From the NCBI GenBank assembly GCA_003427395.1, contig BFEA01000411.1, forward strand, positions 430,482 through 451,866: a stretch of 21,385 nt of DNA, in the 5' to 3' direction. Below, piece after piece: positions 8,171 through 19,090 of this stretch. Source of the DNA: Chara braunii. Lineage: Eukaryota; Streptophyta; Charophyceae; Charales; Characeae. Made by a program: the position numbers and the translations under genes. Every line of letters starts with the position of its first letter. Position 1 is the stretch's first letter. The notes below the pieces were generated by a model. That model saw only the letters and a list, made by a program, of their open reading frames with translations. It ran no database searches and was not told the DNA's origin.

Positions 8171-8248
8171 GTGTTCAGAGGGGTGCCGTCGTGTCGGCCA
8201 CGTCGGGCAGTGTTCAGAGGTGTGCCGTTGTGTCGGCCACGTTGGGCA
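8171..8248. repeat. 39-bp tandem duplication
   Basis: Two adjacent 39-base units (8171-8209, 8210-8248), each beginning GTGTTCAGAGG and ending near TTGGGCA or TCGGGCA, with about four differences. Confidence 0.9.
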
Positions 8249-9164
8249 GAATCGAGTCGGCTACGGAGGGGGTGTGGCCTTGAGTATCTGGGACGGAAGG
8301 AAGTCATTGCTGCTGTTGCTGAAATTCCCGGGAAATCATCGAGGTCATGCATTCGCAAGCGATCAGGGGGAAATTCGAATATCACCATAGCCAATGAGCT
8401 AGAGATGGAAGGAGGCTTGGACACCGCGCAAGCTTGTAGAAGTACCTCAGCTGCTAAATGTGACGAGGGCAAAGAAGGGGGGCGGAGGGGGTGGTGGGGA
8501 GCAGTGATAGATAGCAGAGAAGTAGGAAATGAGGGCATACTCACACAAACGCTTTTCCGTCTGACAGCAGATGCAGCCGGAGCGGCATGCATCTCACTGC
8601 AATCACGTCCAGAGCTGAGCCAAAGAAGTCCTCCGGCGAGTATGCCCTGAGTGGAGACAAAACAGTACGGAGGACTGAATGAATGAGGGTGCGGGGATAT
8701 CTATCGCTACCTAGTGTCGGCTGGAATACATTCGGTACATGATGCTACTCGTTTTACGACGACGAGAAGTACACATGGCATTTCAAAGTCGATTGCATCC
8801 AGAGGTAGCGCGGTAACCGTTATGAATTTCGGTCAGTCGTGGAGTGGTTGCTGTGCTCTGCTCCCTATCGAGGAGCAAGACGGCGGCGGCGTGATAGTCG
8901 TCCGTCAGCTTCGATAGCGTGGCTGCTGAGGACTAGGAATCTGAGATATAGTGAGCAGGAATTGTGAACCAATGGGGGATATTGTGGGGTGCTTGAATGG
9001 TATTTCAAATTTAGCGGCGGCTGGAGGTGGAGTCGTGCCTTCCGCGTTTGCATCTCGATTACAAATTAACCGAATCGCTATAGGAATGAAAGACACTTTT
9101 CTCAGAACGAGCACCCGACGCCCTCGCTAGAGAGACACGGTTAAAAGTAAATAAATAAATTGCG

Positions 9165-9168
<4 letters not shown>
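8249..9168. other. Unassigned intron sequence
   Basis: Ordinary-complexity sequence without a recognisable gene. One small inverted repeat pairs 8532-8544 with 8636-8648 (AGGGCATACTCAC and its near complement). No coding frame has a known motif. Confidence 0.6.

Positions 9169-9233
<65 letters not shown>
9169..9233. repeat. (GA)n microsatellite
   Basis: An uninterrupted GA tract of about 65 bases. Confidence 0.97.
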
Positions 9234-9235
<2 letters not shown>

Positions 9236-9945
9236 CTTTGGGAGAAACGGGATTAGCTTGTCCTGCCTCCTACGCACATGGCTAACCTACCAGTAGTCCA
9301 ATTTGATTGGCGCGACGTTTAGCCGCTTGCGGATGCAGCCATAGGTGGTTTGCATGGGTGTCTCTCGTTTATGTACGGCAGGTTGGTGGGTCAGACCGAC
9401 CGATCGTTCAGAGCGTGGCGCAGCACCGTTCTTTTCTTTTTGCTTTTTTTCTTTTAATTTGTTTTCCAATCCGCCCTCGCCGCCCGGGTTCTCGTGTTGT
9501 TCGCCGTTTGGCGGCGCACGGTCAGTGTGCTTAGTTTGGATACGGCTCGTACTGGCACGGAACGGAACGGAAAGCAATTAATCAGGCCAAGGAATCGTTT
9601 TCCCTTCGCTTCATCCATCTTCTCCATCAACCACCGAGGGCAGGAGGCCTGTGACGGTCGGTCGGGGTCGGATCGCGCGGAGCGGCGGACAGATACTTCG
9701 TGGGGCAGTAGCAACGGTGGAATCAAGGTAGGCACAGCATAGCGGGCCAGGGGCTCGGCCGGTGGCACCAGGATGCCGTGTTTTCCATTCATCTCCTAAA
9801 TCGGAGTCGGAAGCGGAGGCTCTCGAGCTCACCGATAGCGGGCCGGCGTTGGTTGGGTATCGCTTATCATCGGTATTTGTTCACGAGAAACAGATACAAA
9901 ACAGAGAGACGGTCACAAACAGACATACACACTCAGACAAGCAGT
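9234..9945. other. Unassigned intron sequence
   Basis: Mixed-composition sequence, fairly GC-rich between 9,480 and 9,880. Open frames on both strands lack recognisable domains. I see no RNA gene or repeat. Confidence 0.6.
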
Positions 9946-9964
9946 CACACACACACACACACAC

Positions 9965-10031
<67 letters not shown>
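9946..10031. repeat. Compound microsatellite (CA)n-(GA)n
   Basis: A CA tract at 9946-9965 followed almost directly by a GA tract at 9968-10031. Confidence 0.95.
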
Positions 10032-10033
<2 letters not shown>

Positions 10034-10222
10034 GAGAGGGAGAGTCACAGAGAGAGAGAATGGGTGAGAGAACGGGCGAGGGAGAAAGTAGGGAAGAGAC
10101 CAAGCGTGTGAATAAGCGCACAACTTTCCCGCAAATATGCCACAGGTGATTTGGCTGTATCTGAACGGGGAAAAGCCCCAGATACGAAGGAGACCGTGTG
10201 TACTAAACGAGGGAAAGAGTAT

Positions 10223-10339
<117 letters not shown>

Positions 10340-10744
10340 CAAACAAACAGACAGGCAGGCTGCCAGATAGACAGATACATAGAGACGGGAATTACCAAAT
10401 GAATGGTCAGAACATGCGGGTGGAGGTTGTAGATCATGGCATCAGTATCCAAGCTCAGAAGGGAGGGAGGGAGGGAGGGATGGGGGACGAAGGGTGTCCA
10501 TGCAAGCTTCAACACCATATGCAATCCCGCACGTCCAGGCGGTGGTTGAATAATATGCTGCTTAACAAACGTGTACGTGGTTGTCGAGAAACATGATTCG
10601 AAAGGGCGATGGACAGCTTATGTGGATAGTGTGGAGTGGGGTAATCTCAATCAGCGTACAGTGGAATTGGGAGCCCTGGAGTGATATGATCACACCAGAT
10701 GGCAGCAAGGCCTTCGATGAGGCAGGGCTGATGATGTTTAGCCG

Positions 10745-10845
<101 letters not shown>

Positions 10846-11398
10846 CTGGCCTGCTTGCAGCATCAGTGGCGTGATACTTTAAGCCGCGACCACGGTCTTC
10901 AGCGATGCTGCCTAAAAACCTGCCACGGTTTGTTGGTGTGTGGTGGTTTATGGGTGGGTTTACCGAGGGGTCGTGATACCTTGTGGGTGGGGCTAAGGAT
11001 GCTGGTGGTCTCTTTCCTGCTCTCTTCAGCAGCTCATCCTGCGCTCTTGCAATTGAAGTTTTCCCAGCCCTGATCTCTGCAGGCTACGATTTTTTTGCTA
11101 ACTCAGACCTGATTTAACTGTTTGACACACCCCAATAATCAGTGATCACAAGCCCAAGGTTGATGTTTGATGTTTGACATTCAGTCCTATGTCTTATAGC
11201 TTAGGTTCCGGTGTCCAATAACCTGAGTCCAGCATTTGATGGCTAAGTCACTTATATTCAACATCGGGCATCGGGTGCTGAGTCTGCTGACCAGCAACTC
11301 TGATTTCCAATCTTGGCAAATTGGGTGTTTGCCAGCCCATTGTTTGAGAGCTCAGGTCTGGGGTTTGACTGCGCAAGTCTGGCATTCATCAGGTGTTG

Positions 11399-11437
11399 TT
11401 TTTTTTTTTTTTTTTTTTTTTTNTTTTTTTTTTTTTT
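11399..11437 (+). repeat. Poly-T tract with an ambiguous base
   Basis: A T run containing a single N at 11423. The N inside a homopolymer marks uncertain assembly or a minimal gap. Confidence 0.9.
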
Positions 11438-11541
11438 ACTGCTCGTTTTTCTTTTTTATTTAATAGGGTGGCGGCCTTGAGATATCATCATTGAACTGAC
11501 CGGCCCCAGGTAACTCGGAACTATTTTAGTCTGTTCATCTC

Positions 11542-11831
11542 ATTGCATCTGGTAATTGATAATTAGTTTATGCTGTTCATCTGATTGCATGTGGATTCGA
11601 TTCGGACTTGGGTCTGTACTTCGACAAATCGTGGGTCTGTACGAACTGAGCCACGGCTCAAGCTGCCAACAGCAGTCAGAAGCAGAATTGGTGTACGTCA
11701 CAATTGAGACGTGATGTGGCTCAGTTCGTACACCCACGATTTGTCGAGTACAAGTACAGACCCAAGTCCGAATTGAATCCACATGCAATCGGATGAACAG
11801 CATGAACTAATTATCAATTACCAGATGCAAT
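11542..11831. repeat. Long near-perfect inverted repeat (113-bp arms)
   Basis: Left arm 11542-11654 and right arm 11716-11831 are reverse complements with only a few substitutions and two small indels; the loop is about 61 bases. Outer ends read ATTGCATCTGGTAATTGATA and its complement. It interrupts the TTTGACAG minisatellite, so it looks inserted or formed later. It could be a MITE/foldback element. No target-site duplication is evident. Transcribed in the intron, either strand would fold into a long hairpin. Confidence 0.92.
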
Positions 11832-12021
11832 CGCAGACTTGGATTTGTCTATGGAGTTTGGTGTTTGACAGCTTGATTGCAACATCTGTGACAATATGTA
11901 TTCCGATTTCTGGGTTTGAAAAACTCACTTCCAGTGTCGGACAGCACGATTCAGAGGTTTGACTGGTGAAGGCCACTGCTGTTGTGTACATATCAAATCT
12001 GTTGTTTTGACATCCCACTTA

Positions 12022-12456
12022 TCAGGCATTTGACGGCCCAAACCTGGCTTTTGACAGTTGAGGCTGGTCTTTGGTCGTCGACAGCACACTGCTCTGTGGT
12101 CGGTGACAGCTCAAGTTGCAGTCCCATTTTTCATACTGACCGTATAAGTTCTGCTGCATCCGCTCGCGGATGACGGCCTTGTTCGGCAGGTCTGGAATCT
12201 CACATTTCGCATTGTTCTCATCCGGTTGCTGGAAGCCAAGTTCACAGTATGCCATGGTCGTCAGCTCAATCCGTATCTCGTCGTTTGGCAAATGAAGCCG
12301 CAGCTTTACAGTCGTTGACAGATTGAGTCCCGGCACGGTGTTCAACAGCCCGGACGGTATTTGATGTCCAGTCTTATTCGGCGAACAAAGTCCCTGCCCA
12401 TCCCTAGATAGTGAAGTGCAGGTTTGACCTAGCCTTCTGATACAACTGTCTTCGCT
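12022..12456 (-). CDS. Unidentified antisense open frame (possible gene fragment)
   Basis: The minus-strand frame is open for 145 codons with mixed, non-repetitive composition. Around 12,180-12,345 it encodes LNTVPGLNLSTTVKLRLHLP and, further on, CEIPDLPNKAVIRERMQQNL, which look more protein-like than other intron frames. I recognise no family. The last 30 codons overlap the TTTGACAG repeat and are unlikely to be real. It may be an exon of a nested gene, a captured gene piece or chance. Start and splice sites are not defined, so the coordinates only bound the open frame. Confidence 0.2.
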   Translation of the reverse strand, partial: SEDSCIRRLGQTCTSLSRDGQGLCSPNKTGHQIPSGLLNTVPGLNLSTTVKLRLHLPNDEIRIELTTMAYCELGFQQPDENNAKCEIPDLPNKAVIRERMQQNLYGQYEKWDCNLSCHRPQSSVLSTTKDQPQLSKARFGPSNA

Positions 12457-12671
12457 TTAATAGAACAGGTGGTCTTTATCGCTGCATCTGGAGCGAAAGT
12501 TGTGGCAAATAGAGGAGCTATAATGACCGGCCGTTATATTTGGGTGAAGACGGCAAGGTGCACCGCAGTGAACTGACCTTTTTCTATGACACAGGGCTTA
12601 TGACACAAGGCTTTATTTGTGCTCATAACTCGAGTTTTACGTCTAGGTGTTCAAAATATCGTGTCAAAGGG

Positions 12672-13000
12672 GTCAACTCCGTATTAAGTATTGTGTCAGA
12701 CTGGTCGACTACTTAAGCCAAGTGTAGCCATAACTGTGGTCAACTCCATAACCCAAGTATAGCCATAACTGCGGTCAACTCTGTAACCCAAATATAGCCA
12801 TCACTGTGGTCAACGCCATAACCCAAGTATTGCATAATTTGCAGCCGCATAATTCAACTATATGTGGATAACCGTGGTCGACGCCATAATCCAAGTATGT
12901 GCCTAACCTTAGTTAACGGCCAAAACTCAAGTATTGCATGGGAGTGGTGAACTCCATAACCTAAGATGGCACCATAAGGGTGGGCAACTGCATAACCTGT
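12672..13000 (+). repeat. 35-bp minisatellite, about nine degenerate units
   Basis: Units begin GTCAACTCCATAACCCAAGT and include AGCCATAACTGTG. Starts recur about every 35 bases from 12672, with one longer interval near 12,820-12,870. Identity is highest in the middle units and decays at both ends. Confidence 0.85.
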
Positions 13001-13009
13001 GTGCTGCGC

Positions 13010-13094
13010 TGTAATTATGTGCAACCCCACTTCTTGCCATGGGGCTGCACGTCCTGAATTGGTAAGGCCTTAGCGACTGTGAAGTAGGAGTGTA

Positions 13095-13149
<55 letters not shown>

Positions 13150-13261
13150 TCCTTCTCGCTCTGGTCATGCGCTCGACATTCAGGGTTGCAGTTATGTGCA
13201 ACCCCACTTCTTGCCACGGCGCTCCACCTCCTGAATGGGTAAGGGCTTAGAGATTGTGAAA
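13010..13261. repeat. 74-bp direct repeat flanking a (TC)n tract
   Basis: Copy 1 at 13010-13083 and copy 2 at 13187-13261 share TTATGTGCAACCCCACTTCT and the rest at roughly 88-90% identity. Between them is a TC tract at 13099-13144. Confidence 0.9.
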
Positions 13262-14162
13262 GCGTCTACGGGGGTAAGTACTTGATTTGAACTGTCCGGG
13301 CGCGCAGGAGCTTGTTTCTGTTTGGGCGTCTGATCCACGAGTCTCGACAATCTGTCAACTCAAGCCGTGCTCGATACATCATCTGGCTGTGAAACCGCGA
13401 GTCCATCCACAGGCGGCAGTGAAGATTTTGCTCGTACACGAGTACCGGGCCAAAGTCTACAGCTGGATGTTTTTCCTCGGGTTACCCTCAGGGATTATCC
13501 TCAGTCCGCAGGCCTGTCTCTCTCTCTCTCTCTCTTGCTCTCCACGCATCCCCTCCTTCCTGGCGACTTTTGTCTTTCTCTCTCCACATCCCCTTCTTCC
13601 TGGTGAATCCCTCCCTAAGCTGTAGGAGCAGTTGGTACCCAGAGGTCACAGGTCTGGTCTGACCCTCTGACATAAGAGCAGTTTGGCCAACGTGAAGTGT
13701 GGAACTCACGTGCCTATCGTGCCCAGACTGACAGTGAATTGAAACGAGTGTCAGTCAGTCACTCTGTAAAAGTCTGTGACCTGCCCTGAAATTTCAACGT
13801 TTCAAGAATTGAATAAAGAACCTCTCTAGGAAAATCAACTCCACATACGCATCCAAGGACTCCGCGGTATCGAATGCACAAGAAGCCAGAGGGGAAGAAA
13901 ATAGGTTTTAGCAGAGGGGTGCGACTGGACCGAAGGAAGCTGATAAGCAGAGCAGATATATGCTCTGACAGAAACAAGGAGATCAAATCCTGATGCATGC
14001 ATCCACTGTTGCTGGTTATCCATTTCCGTATCACTCGGAAAAGGAGCAGAGATACGGGTGCTTAAGCTGACTATTCAGCCGATGCTCTCTTCCAACTGGC
14101 AAGAGCAGAATTGTACAAGGGCATGAGCCAAAGGTAAAAAAATTTGAATGCTTCTTTTTTTC
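13262..14162. other. Unassigned intron sequence
   Basis: Ordinary-complexity sequence with a short TC tract at 13516-13534 and a diverged doublet of a CCATCCCCTTCCTGG-type unit near 13,540-13,605. No gene or RNA is recognised. Confidence 0.6.
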
Positions 14163-14192
14163 CGTGTGTGTGTGTGTGTGTGTGTGTGAGCG

Positions 14193-14275
<83 letters not shown>
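14163..14275. repeat. Compound microsatellite (GT)n-(GA)n
   Basis: A GT tract at 14163-14188, a short CGCAC linker, then a GA tract at about 14196-14275. The order is the same as at 10242 and 10749. Confidence 0.95.
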
Positions 14276-14277
<2 letters not shown>

Positions 14278-15163
14278 AGTGCACTGGTGGTATCTTCGGC
14301 TACCTCGTAACTCCAGATATTGAGATTCAAAGTCGGTCGGTAGCAGCTACGGCAATTTTATACGAACTTAGCTGCAAAAGTAGGTATAGGAGTTTTCAAA
14401 ACCGTGGCGGCCAACCATGAAGTGAAAGCAGAAATACAGAATTGCACGGATTAACGGATGTGGATATCAAGGCTTAAATAATCACTACCGTTAAAGAAAG
14501 TCTCGTGGTTGTGTCATAATCAACTTCCTAGCGTGGTTCCCTGTAAAAGACCTCAGGGGTGAAATATTTCGATTAGACGAGCACACTGCACAGGGTGTGC
14601 AAGCGGGGAAGGTTCAGGTGGAAAATGGGCAAATCGATTTATGATGCATACCGACCTTTTGTGATCAGTGCGTAGGGCGGAAGACCGAAACTGAAAAAAA
14701 GGAAGAGGCCGAAATTCCACTCACTTACTCCTCTATACCTCCTGTAGTGCTGTCTACTGGATCTTCTACCTTCTGTCCTGTGTGTCAGGCCTTGAAGCTG
14801 TCTGCTGTGCCAGTTCTCTTGAGAGCAGAAATTTGTCCAGAGCGAGTAAATTTGGTCTTGAGTCAAGGTTGCACCCTACTGAATGACAGACGGGATGGCA
14901 CTGACTGGTCATTGCGCTCTGCCAATTGTGTTTGAGTCCCGGGCCACCTTGCTGAAACCCCTCTCTGGATGAACTTTGTCATGATGTTTGGCGTTGTGGT
15001 TTTGAAGGGGAGGTGGGGGGTAAACTTTTTGGCGTGAGAAAAAAGAAAGAATGGCACTGATGCTGGTGGTTGAGATTTAGGTGAAAAAGGGCGGGGGATA
15101 ATGAATAGATGATTCCCCTCTCGGGCTTCCATGTTCCACGAAATGATGTGCCCGTTAATCTTC
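14276..15163. other. Unassigned intron sequence
   Basis: Mixed-composition sequence with open frames on both strands but no recognisable domain, RNA gene or repeat unit. Confidence 0.6.
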
Positions 15164-15800
15164 AACCTGGCTCTTGAACTTTGATGGTTGGAACACGGTG
15201 CAAGGCAACAGCCAAGCAAAGAAGTGGGAGAGAGCATGTGGTGTCAGATGGGGATTCGCTATGATTATGATGAGCGATGATGATGATGATGATGATGATG
15301 ATGCGTGCGATTTGAAGAAGAGCAGGGAGAAGAAGAAGAAGCCATGGTGATAATGGTGGTAACCTGGCAAACTTCGATTGTTTGGAACACAGTGCAAGGC
15401 AACGGCCAAGTGAAGAAGAAAGTGGAGAAGTCGGGGAGAGCATATGGCGTATAGATGGGGATTCTATATGATTATGATGAATGATGATCATGATGCTCAC
15501 TGGGATTTGAAGAAGAGCATAGCATATGCTGTTCATCTAACTGCTGTTCTTCAAATCCCTGGCACGGTCATTGTCATCATCATTCATCATAATCATAGAG
15601 ATCCCGATCTGACGCCACACGCCCTCTCCCACTTCTCTGCTCGGGTGTCACCTTGCACTGTGTCTCAATGGTCAAAAGTCCAGGTTACCATCATTATCAT
15701 CATGTCTTCTTCGTCTCCCTCTTCCATCTGACGCCACCTGCTCTTCCCCACTTCTCTGCTTGGCTGGTGACTTGCACCGTGTTTTAATGATCAAACACGA
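15164..15800. repeat. Four-copy array: two direct then two inverted units
   Basis: Units about 15164-15350 and 15361-15530 run forward. Units about 15689-15537 and 15800-15700 run reverse. Shared landmarks in order are GGTAACCTGG, AACACxGTGCAAGG, AGAGAAGTGGG, GGCGTCAGATGGGGAT, then TATGATTATGATGA and TTTGAAGAAG. A GAT run lies at 15276-15303 in unit 1. The axis is near 15530, where GGGATTTGAAGAA and its complement face each other. Identity between units is about 70-80% by eye. Confidence 0.8.
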
Positions 15801-16385
15801 AGATCATTACCACCACATCATCGGCTGAGTTTATGGTGGTTGAGTTGATTTCCAACACCCTTCTTATCCTCCTCCTCACCCACTCTGCTCTGGCTGAAGA
15901 CATGCAGGATGAGTGGGTGCACACAAACCCACTCACGACAATCGTCGTCAACGCTCTTAGGCCCCTTCCCCCCTCCCCCGCCCCACAGCACCACCACCAC
16001 CTAAAGAAGAAAAAAGAAGAAAAAAACCGTAATTTTGAGCAGGACACAACGAGAAGAAGATGGCAGTTTGATTTTAATCCGTGAAGCGCCCGTTGCCACA
16101 GTGGCAAGGGTATTTGCATTCACCCTCGCGCATCCTGCATTGCCTTTTTAGTGAGAGCATTCGCGAGGAGATGAGAAGAATATAGCAGTTTGATATTCAA
16201 AGCCCTAAAAACATTGGTAGTCGGTCTGGTGAGCGGGTTTGCATTCATCCTAGCGCATGCTGCATGGCCTTCTCAGCCAGAACATGGTGGCAAGGAACAT
16301 GAGGTAGAGAAGAATGGTGTTGGCAACACCCTAAACTTGGGCGAAGATGTGATGATGATAATCTTCATGTTCACAAAAACTGTTG
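15784..16385. repeat. Second repeat family: one inverted, two direct units
   Basis: Units 16051-16154 and 16173-16279 share GCAGTTTGAT, then TTTGCATTCA and GCGCATxCTGCAT, with a period of about 122. The second is also matched in reverse by 15784-15955, through GTGAGCGGGTTTG, CAGCCAGA, GTGTTGG and GATGTGATG. The unit therefore also occurs as an inverted repeat around a spacer of about 100 bases. Short peptides can be read in both copies, but no coding evidence supports them. Confidence 0.7.
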
Positions 16386-16534
16386 GTGATGAGTGTCGAT
16401 TGGAGGATCAGTGATGTGGTGTGATGTGATGTGATTTGAAACGCTGGACTGAACGGTTTGACGCCTGCTGTGCCTGCGACTGATCTGTGCGTGCAGTGCC
16501 AGTGCCAAAGCTGATGACCATCACTGGTAGGCTG

Positions 16535-16870
16535 CATCTAGTTGCAGCTGAAATCGGTTGAGCAACTATCAGCAGAAACAGGCGGCATTTCGTGTCAATG
16601 TAGCCTTTTCTCCATTAGACATTTGCGTAGTTTTGCTGAAGGATAGATTTTCGTTGATGTGCTAGAGAGAAAGGAGGTTCTTGATATATTTCCACTACCC
16701 TCCATCTAGTTGCAGCTGAAATCGGTTGAGCAACTATCAGCAGAAACAGGCGGCATTTCGTGTCAATGTAGCCTTTTCTCCATTAGACATTTGNGTAGTT
16801 TTGCTGAAGGATAGATTTTCGTTGATGTGCTAGAGAGAAAGGAGGTTCTTGATATATTTCCACTACCCTC
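16535..16870 (+). repeat. Perfect 168-bp tandem duplication with one N
   Basis: Positions 16535-16702 are repeated at 16703-16870 without any visible difference except the ambiguous base at 16794, which is C in the first copy. Identity this perfect in otherwise decayed DNA suggests a very recent duplication, a collapsed longer array, or an assembly error. Positions 16871-17278 after it are unassigned. Confidence 0.95.
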
Positions 16871-17274
16871 CATGTGGATGATTTTATGATTGTGGTGAAC
16901 TCGTATATTTCTCGGCAAGTTAGTTTCTCTGAGTGTCGGCTCTGTGGTCTGATGGCACTATATGCTTGCAAAGTCCTGTGCGAAGCCCTCAAGAGATTTG
17001 ATTCAGCACCCTGGAATACCCTCTAAGCGTCTAAATATCATGCTTGTGTGCTAGTGCCTGATGTGTTGTACACTATGAACAGATGAGGTTCCCTGAAAGA
17101 GTTTGTACGAGCAATCTGTGGAGGGTTGATTGCCATGCTGAAGTGGAAGACATTTGTGCTGGCAAACAGTTGCACACTCACTCTCTCCAATGCATTTGTG
17201 TGTGTGTGTTCGCTATGCACAAGTCCACAAAAGAAGCATGAATGTGCCAGACTGTTTCGTCAGACTTTCACCAA

Positions 17275-17278
<4 letters not shown>

Positions 17279-17320
<42 letters not shown>
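17279..17320 (+). repeat. (TG)n microsatellite
   Basis: An uninterrupted TG tract of 42 bases about 210 bases upstream of exon 2. Confidence 0.97.
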
Positions 17321-17322
<2 letters not shown>

Positions 17323-17531
17323 TCAGCAAGGTGAGTGGTCTGTTGGTTGGTGGGTTGCTTGATGGTTGTGGGTTCATTGTTCCGTTATCGGAAGCGTTTG
17401 GTAGGGAAAGCAAGCCCCGTGTGAGTGCCTGTTGCTCTGCTCAGCCACTGATCTATGTTATGTAGGTGTGAGCACATCCTGATATGGTTTTGATCCTCCT
17501 TGTGGGGTTTGTGTGCTGCATGTGCTACCAG

Positions 17532-17683
17532 GTTACTTCATCCCCATTTCCTTGTATGTTTCCATAGAGATTGTGAAAATCTTCCAGGCGTTGCTTATCA
17601 ATGCTGATTTGAAGATGTATTATGAAGACACAGACCAGCCAGCTTTTGCTCGAACATCGAATCTCAATGAAGAACTGGGACAG
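17532..17683 (+). CDS. P4-ATPase (phospholipid flippase, ALA-type), exon 2
   Basis: The exon supplies the last two bases of Gly371 and codons 372-421. It encodes the TM4 segment with the P4 signature PISL (375-378) in [15 protein letters not shown], then a cytosolic stretch ending [12 protein letters not shown], which is near-invariant in the family immediately before the VxxIxSDKTGT phosphorylation site. The acceptor is TACCAG|GT and the donor is CAG|GTACGC in phase 0. The frame is intact. The next exon should begin with Val and carry the catalytic Asp; I could not find DKTGT anywhere in the remaining 3.7 kb, so it lies outside the window. Confidence 0.93.
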
Positions 17684-18334
17684 GTACGCAAGCCTTTGCT
17701 TTTTTCCGATGCCCTCCTCTGCACTGCCTTTGAGGCCCTCTCAAATTAGGAGAAATCCATGTTTGCCTCGGGCGTGTTTGTTTTCTCCCATTGTGTTTCC
17801 CCTCCCCGGAATAGGTGTTTGTTGTCTTCCATTGTGTTTCCCATCCCCCCAGTGCTGCAATTGCAGAGCACTCAGCGGTCCAATGTAATGCTGTGGTTGT
17901 TAGCAGCTTGCTTTATGCAATCCATGTGGAGCGGAACTGGAATACCTGGGAAGGTTGTGTGTGGCCGAGTCAGCCCGTATCTGCCCGCCTGGTGCCTGAA
18001 TGCCACACAGGTGCACCTGCTGACAAAAATATATAGGGTTCAAATCTTGCTACATGCTGTAATCTCAAGGTCTACCCTCTTCTAAATAAAGAGAAAAGGA
18101 CCTAAGAATCAGCCAACATGAGCAGGGTAGTCAATGCTGATGAGGAGCAGAGGTCAGCTGGAATACGTCGTAGCTGCATCATCCTGTATGGGTTGCGCTG
18201 GGCATGAAGAAAACTGTCACCCGTCAGGTCGGGGAAGGATGAGGGGGTCGTGATGGGGTGGTGTCTCAGAGTTTTTTGTGCATTTTATCTATTAACCAAA
18301 GTGGGGAAGCTCTTGCGCCTTATAAGCATAGCAG

Positions 18335-18385
18335 CTCCATCGGAGATTCGAACTCTGGCTGGGCATGGCTGAGATACCCAAGTTT
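18335..18385 (-). mobile_element. tRNA/SINE-like fragment
   Basis: The minus strand reads GGTATCTCAGCC (A-box-like) and then CCAGAGTTCGAATCTCC (B-box). Twelve bases around the B box are identical to the tRNA-derived segment at 7037-7109. The middle is shorter than in a tRNA, so it is a decayed fragment. Confidence 0.45.
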
Positions 18386-19072
18386 TCATATTATTCAGCG
18401 CTTCTTGTATCCTCAATTCCCATATGTTTCGTTGTTGTTGTTCTAGGCTACGATTCTCTGGTCAGGTGCATAAGGATGATTGATATTATTTGGAATTGAG
18501 AAGGGGCGGTGGGGGTGGGGTGGGGTGGTGAGAATGGGATGGAGTACCAGAAGAAGACGAGAGAATGATTTACAGTAATATGTCGGATGCCTGCTGTGTG
18601 CGCCAAAGTTCGGATCCTTTTGGCACTGGATCACTTTGCACGTTTATGTGGCAACATTGGACGAGACAGGAACAGCTGAAGGGAATCATGAGGTTTAGAT
18701 AAGCTAGAAAGCACGACGAAGAGTTTCAATAATATATAAGTGGTGGTTTGATGACTATAGATCGACCAACAGTGATCTTGAATATTGCTGGGTGATTCAG
18801 TCAACCATATTTCGGATCCAAAAGCATTTTATTTTATTTTTAAAATGAAAAAAATTCAATCAGATATCTCATATCAACACTGAGGCGGGAGTCCTCACAA
18901 TTCAACCCGGAGTTATCCTGGCAGCATCAGCCAGCTTATGAGCACCGCTCAGAAATTTAAATACACAACCTCACAACAAAGACCTTTATATCTTCCAATA
19001 CATCTGCACTAATGTTACCGAACTCAACTATCCTCAGTTGTATTCCATCTAGTCTATCCTATAACTAATACA

Positions 19073-19090
19073 CAGGCCTATGCCGGCCTG
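19073..19090 (-). other. Conserved hairpin in the LINE 3' UTR
   Basis: CAGGCC and GGCCTG pair around a six-base loop. The related hairpin at 6467-6484 has CAGACC and GGTCTG, a change on both sides of one base pair. Confidence 0.5.

Larger units (their letters stand above)
11110..12120 (+). repeat. Degenerate TTTGACAG minisatellite, interrupted
   Basis: Variants of TTTGACAGCCCAAGTCTGG recur every 20-35 bases, for instance near 11173, 11236, 11330, 11345, 11366, 11866, 11957, 12007, 12029 and 12053. The array is split by a poly-T run and by the long hairpin at 11542-11831. Units are strongly diverged and spacing varies, so it is old. The ends are approximate. Confidence 0.55.

Noticed and set aside
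15784-16414. A pair of related small proteins encoded by the inverted copies
   Set aside because: The readable peptides are similar only because the DNA is an inverted repeat. Frames are short, hydrophobic and without recognised motifs.
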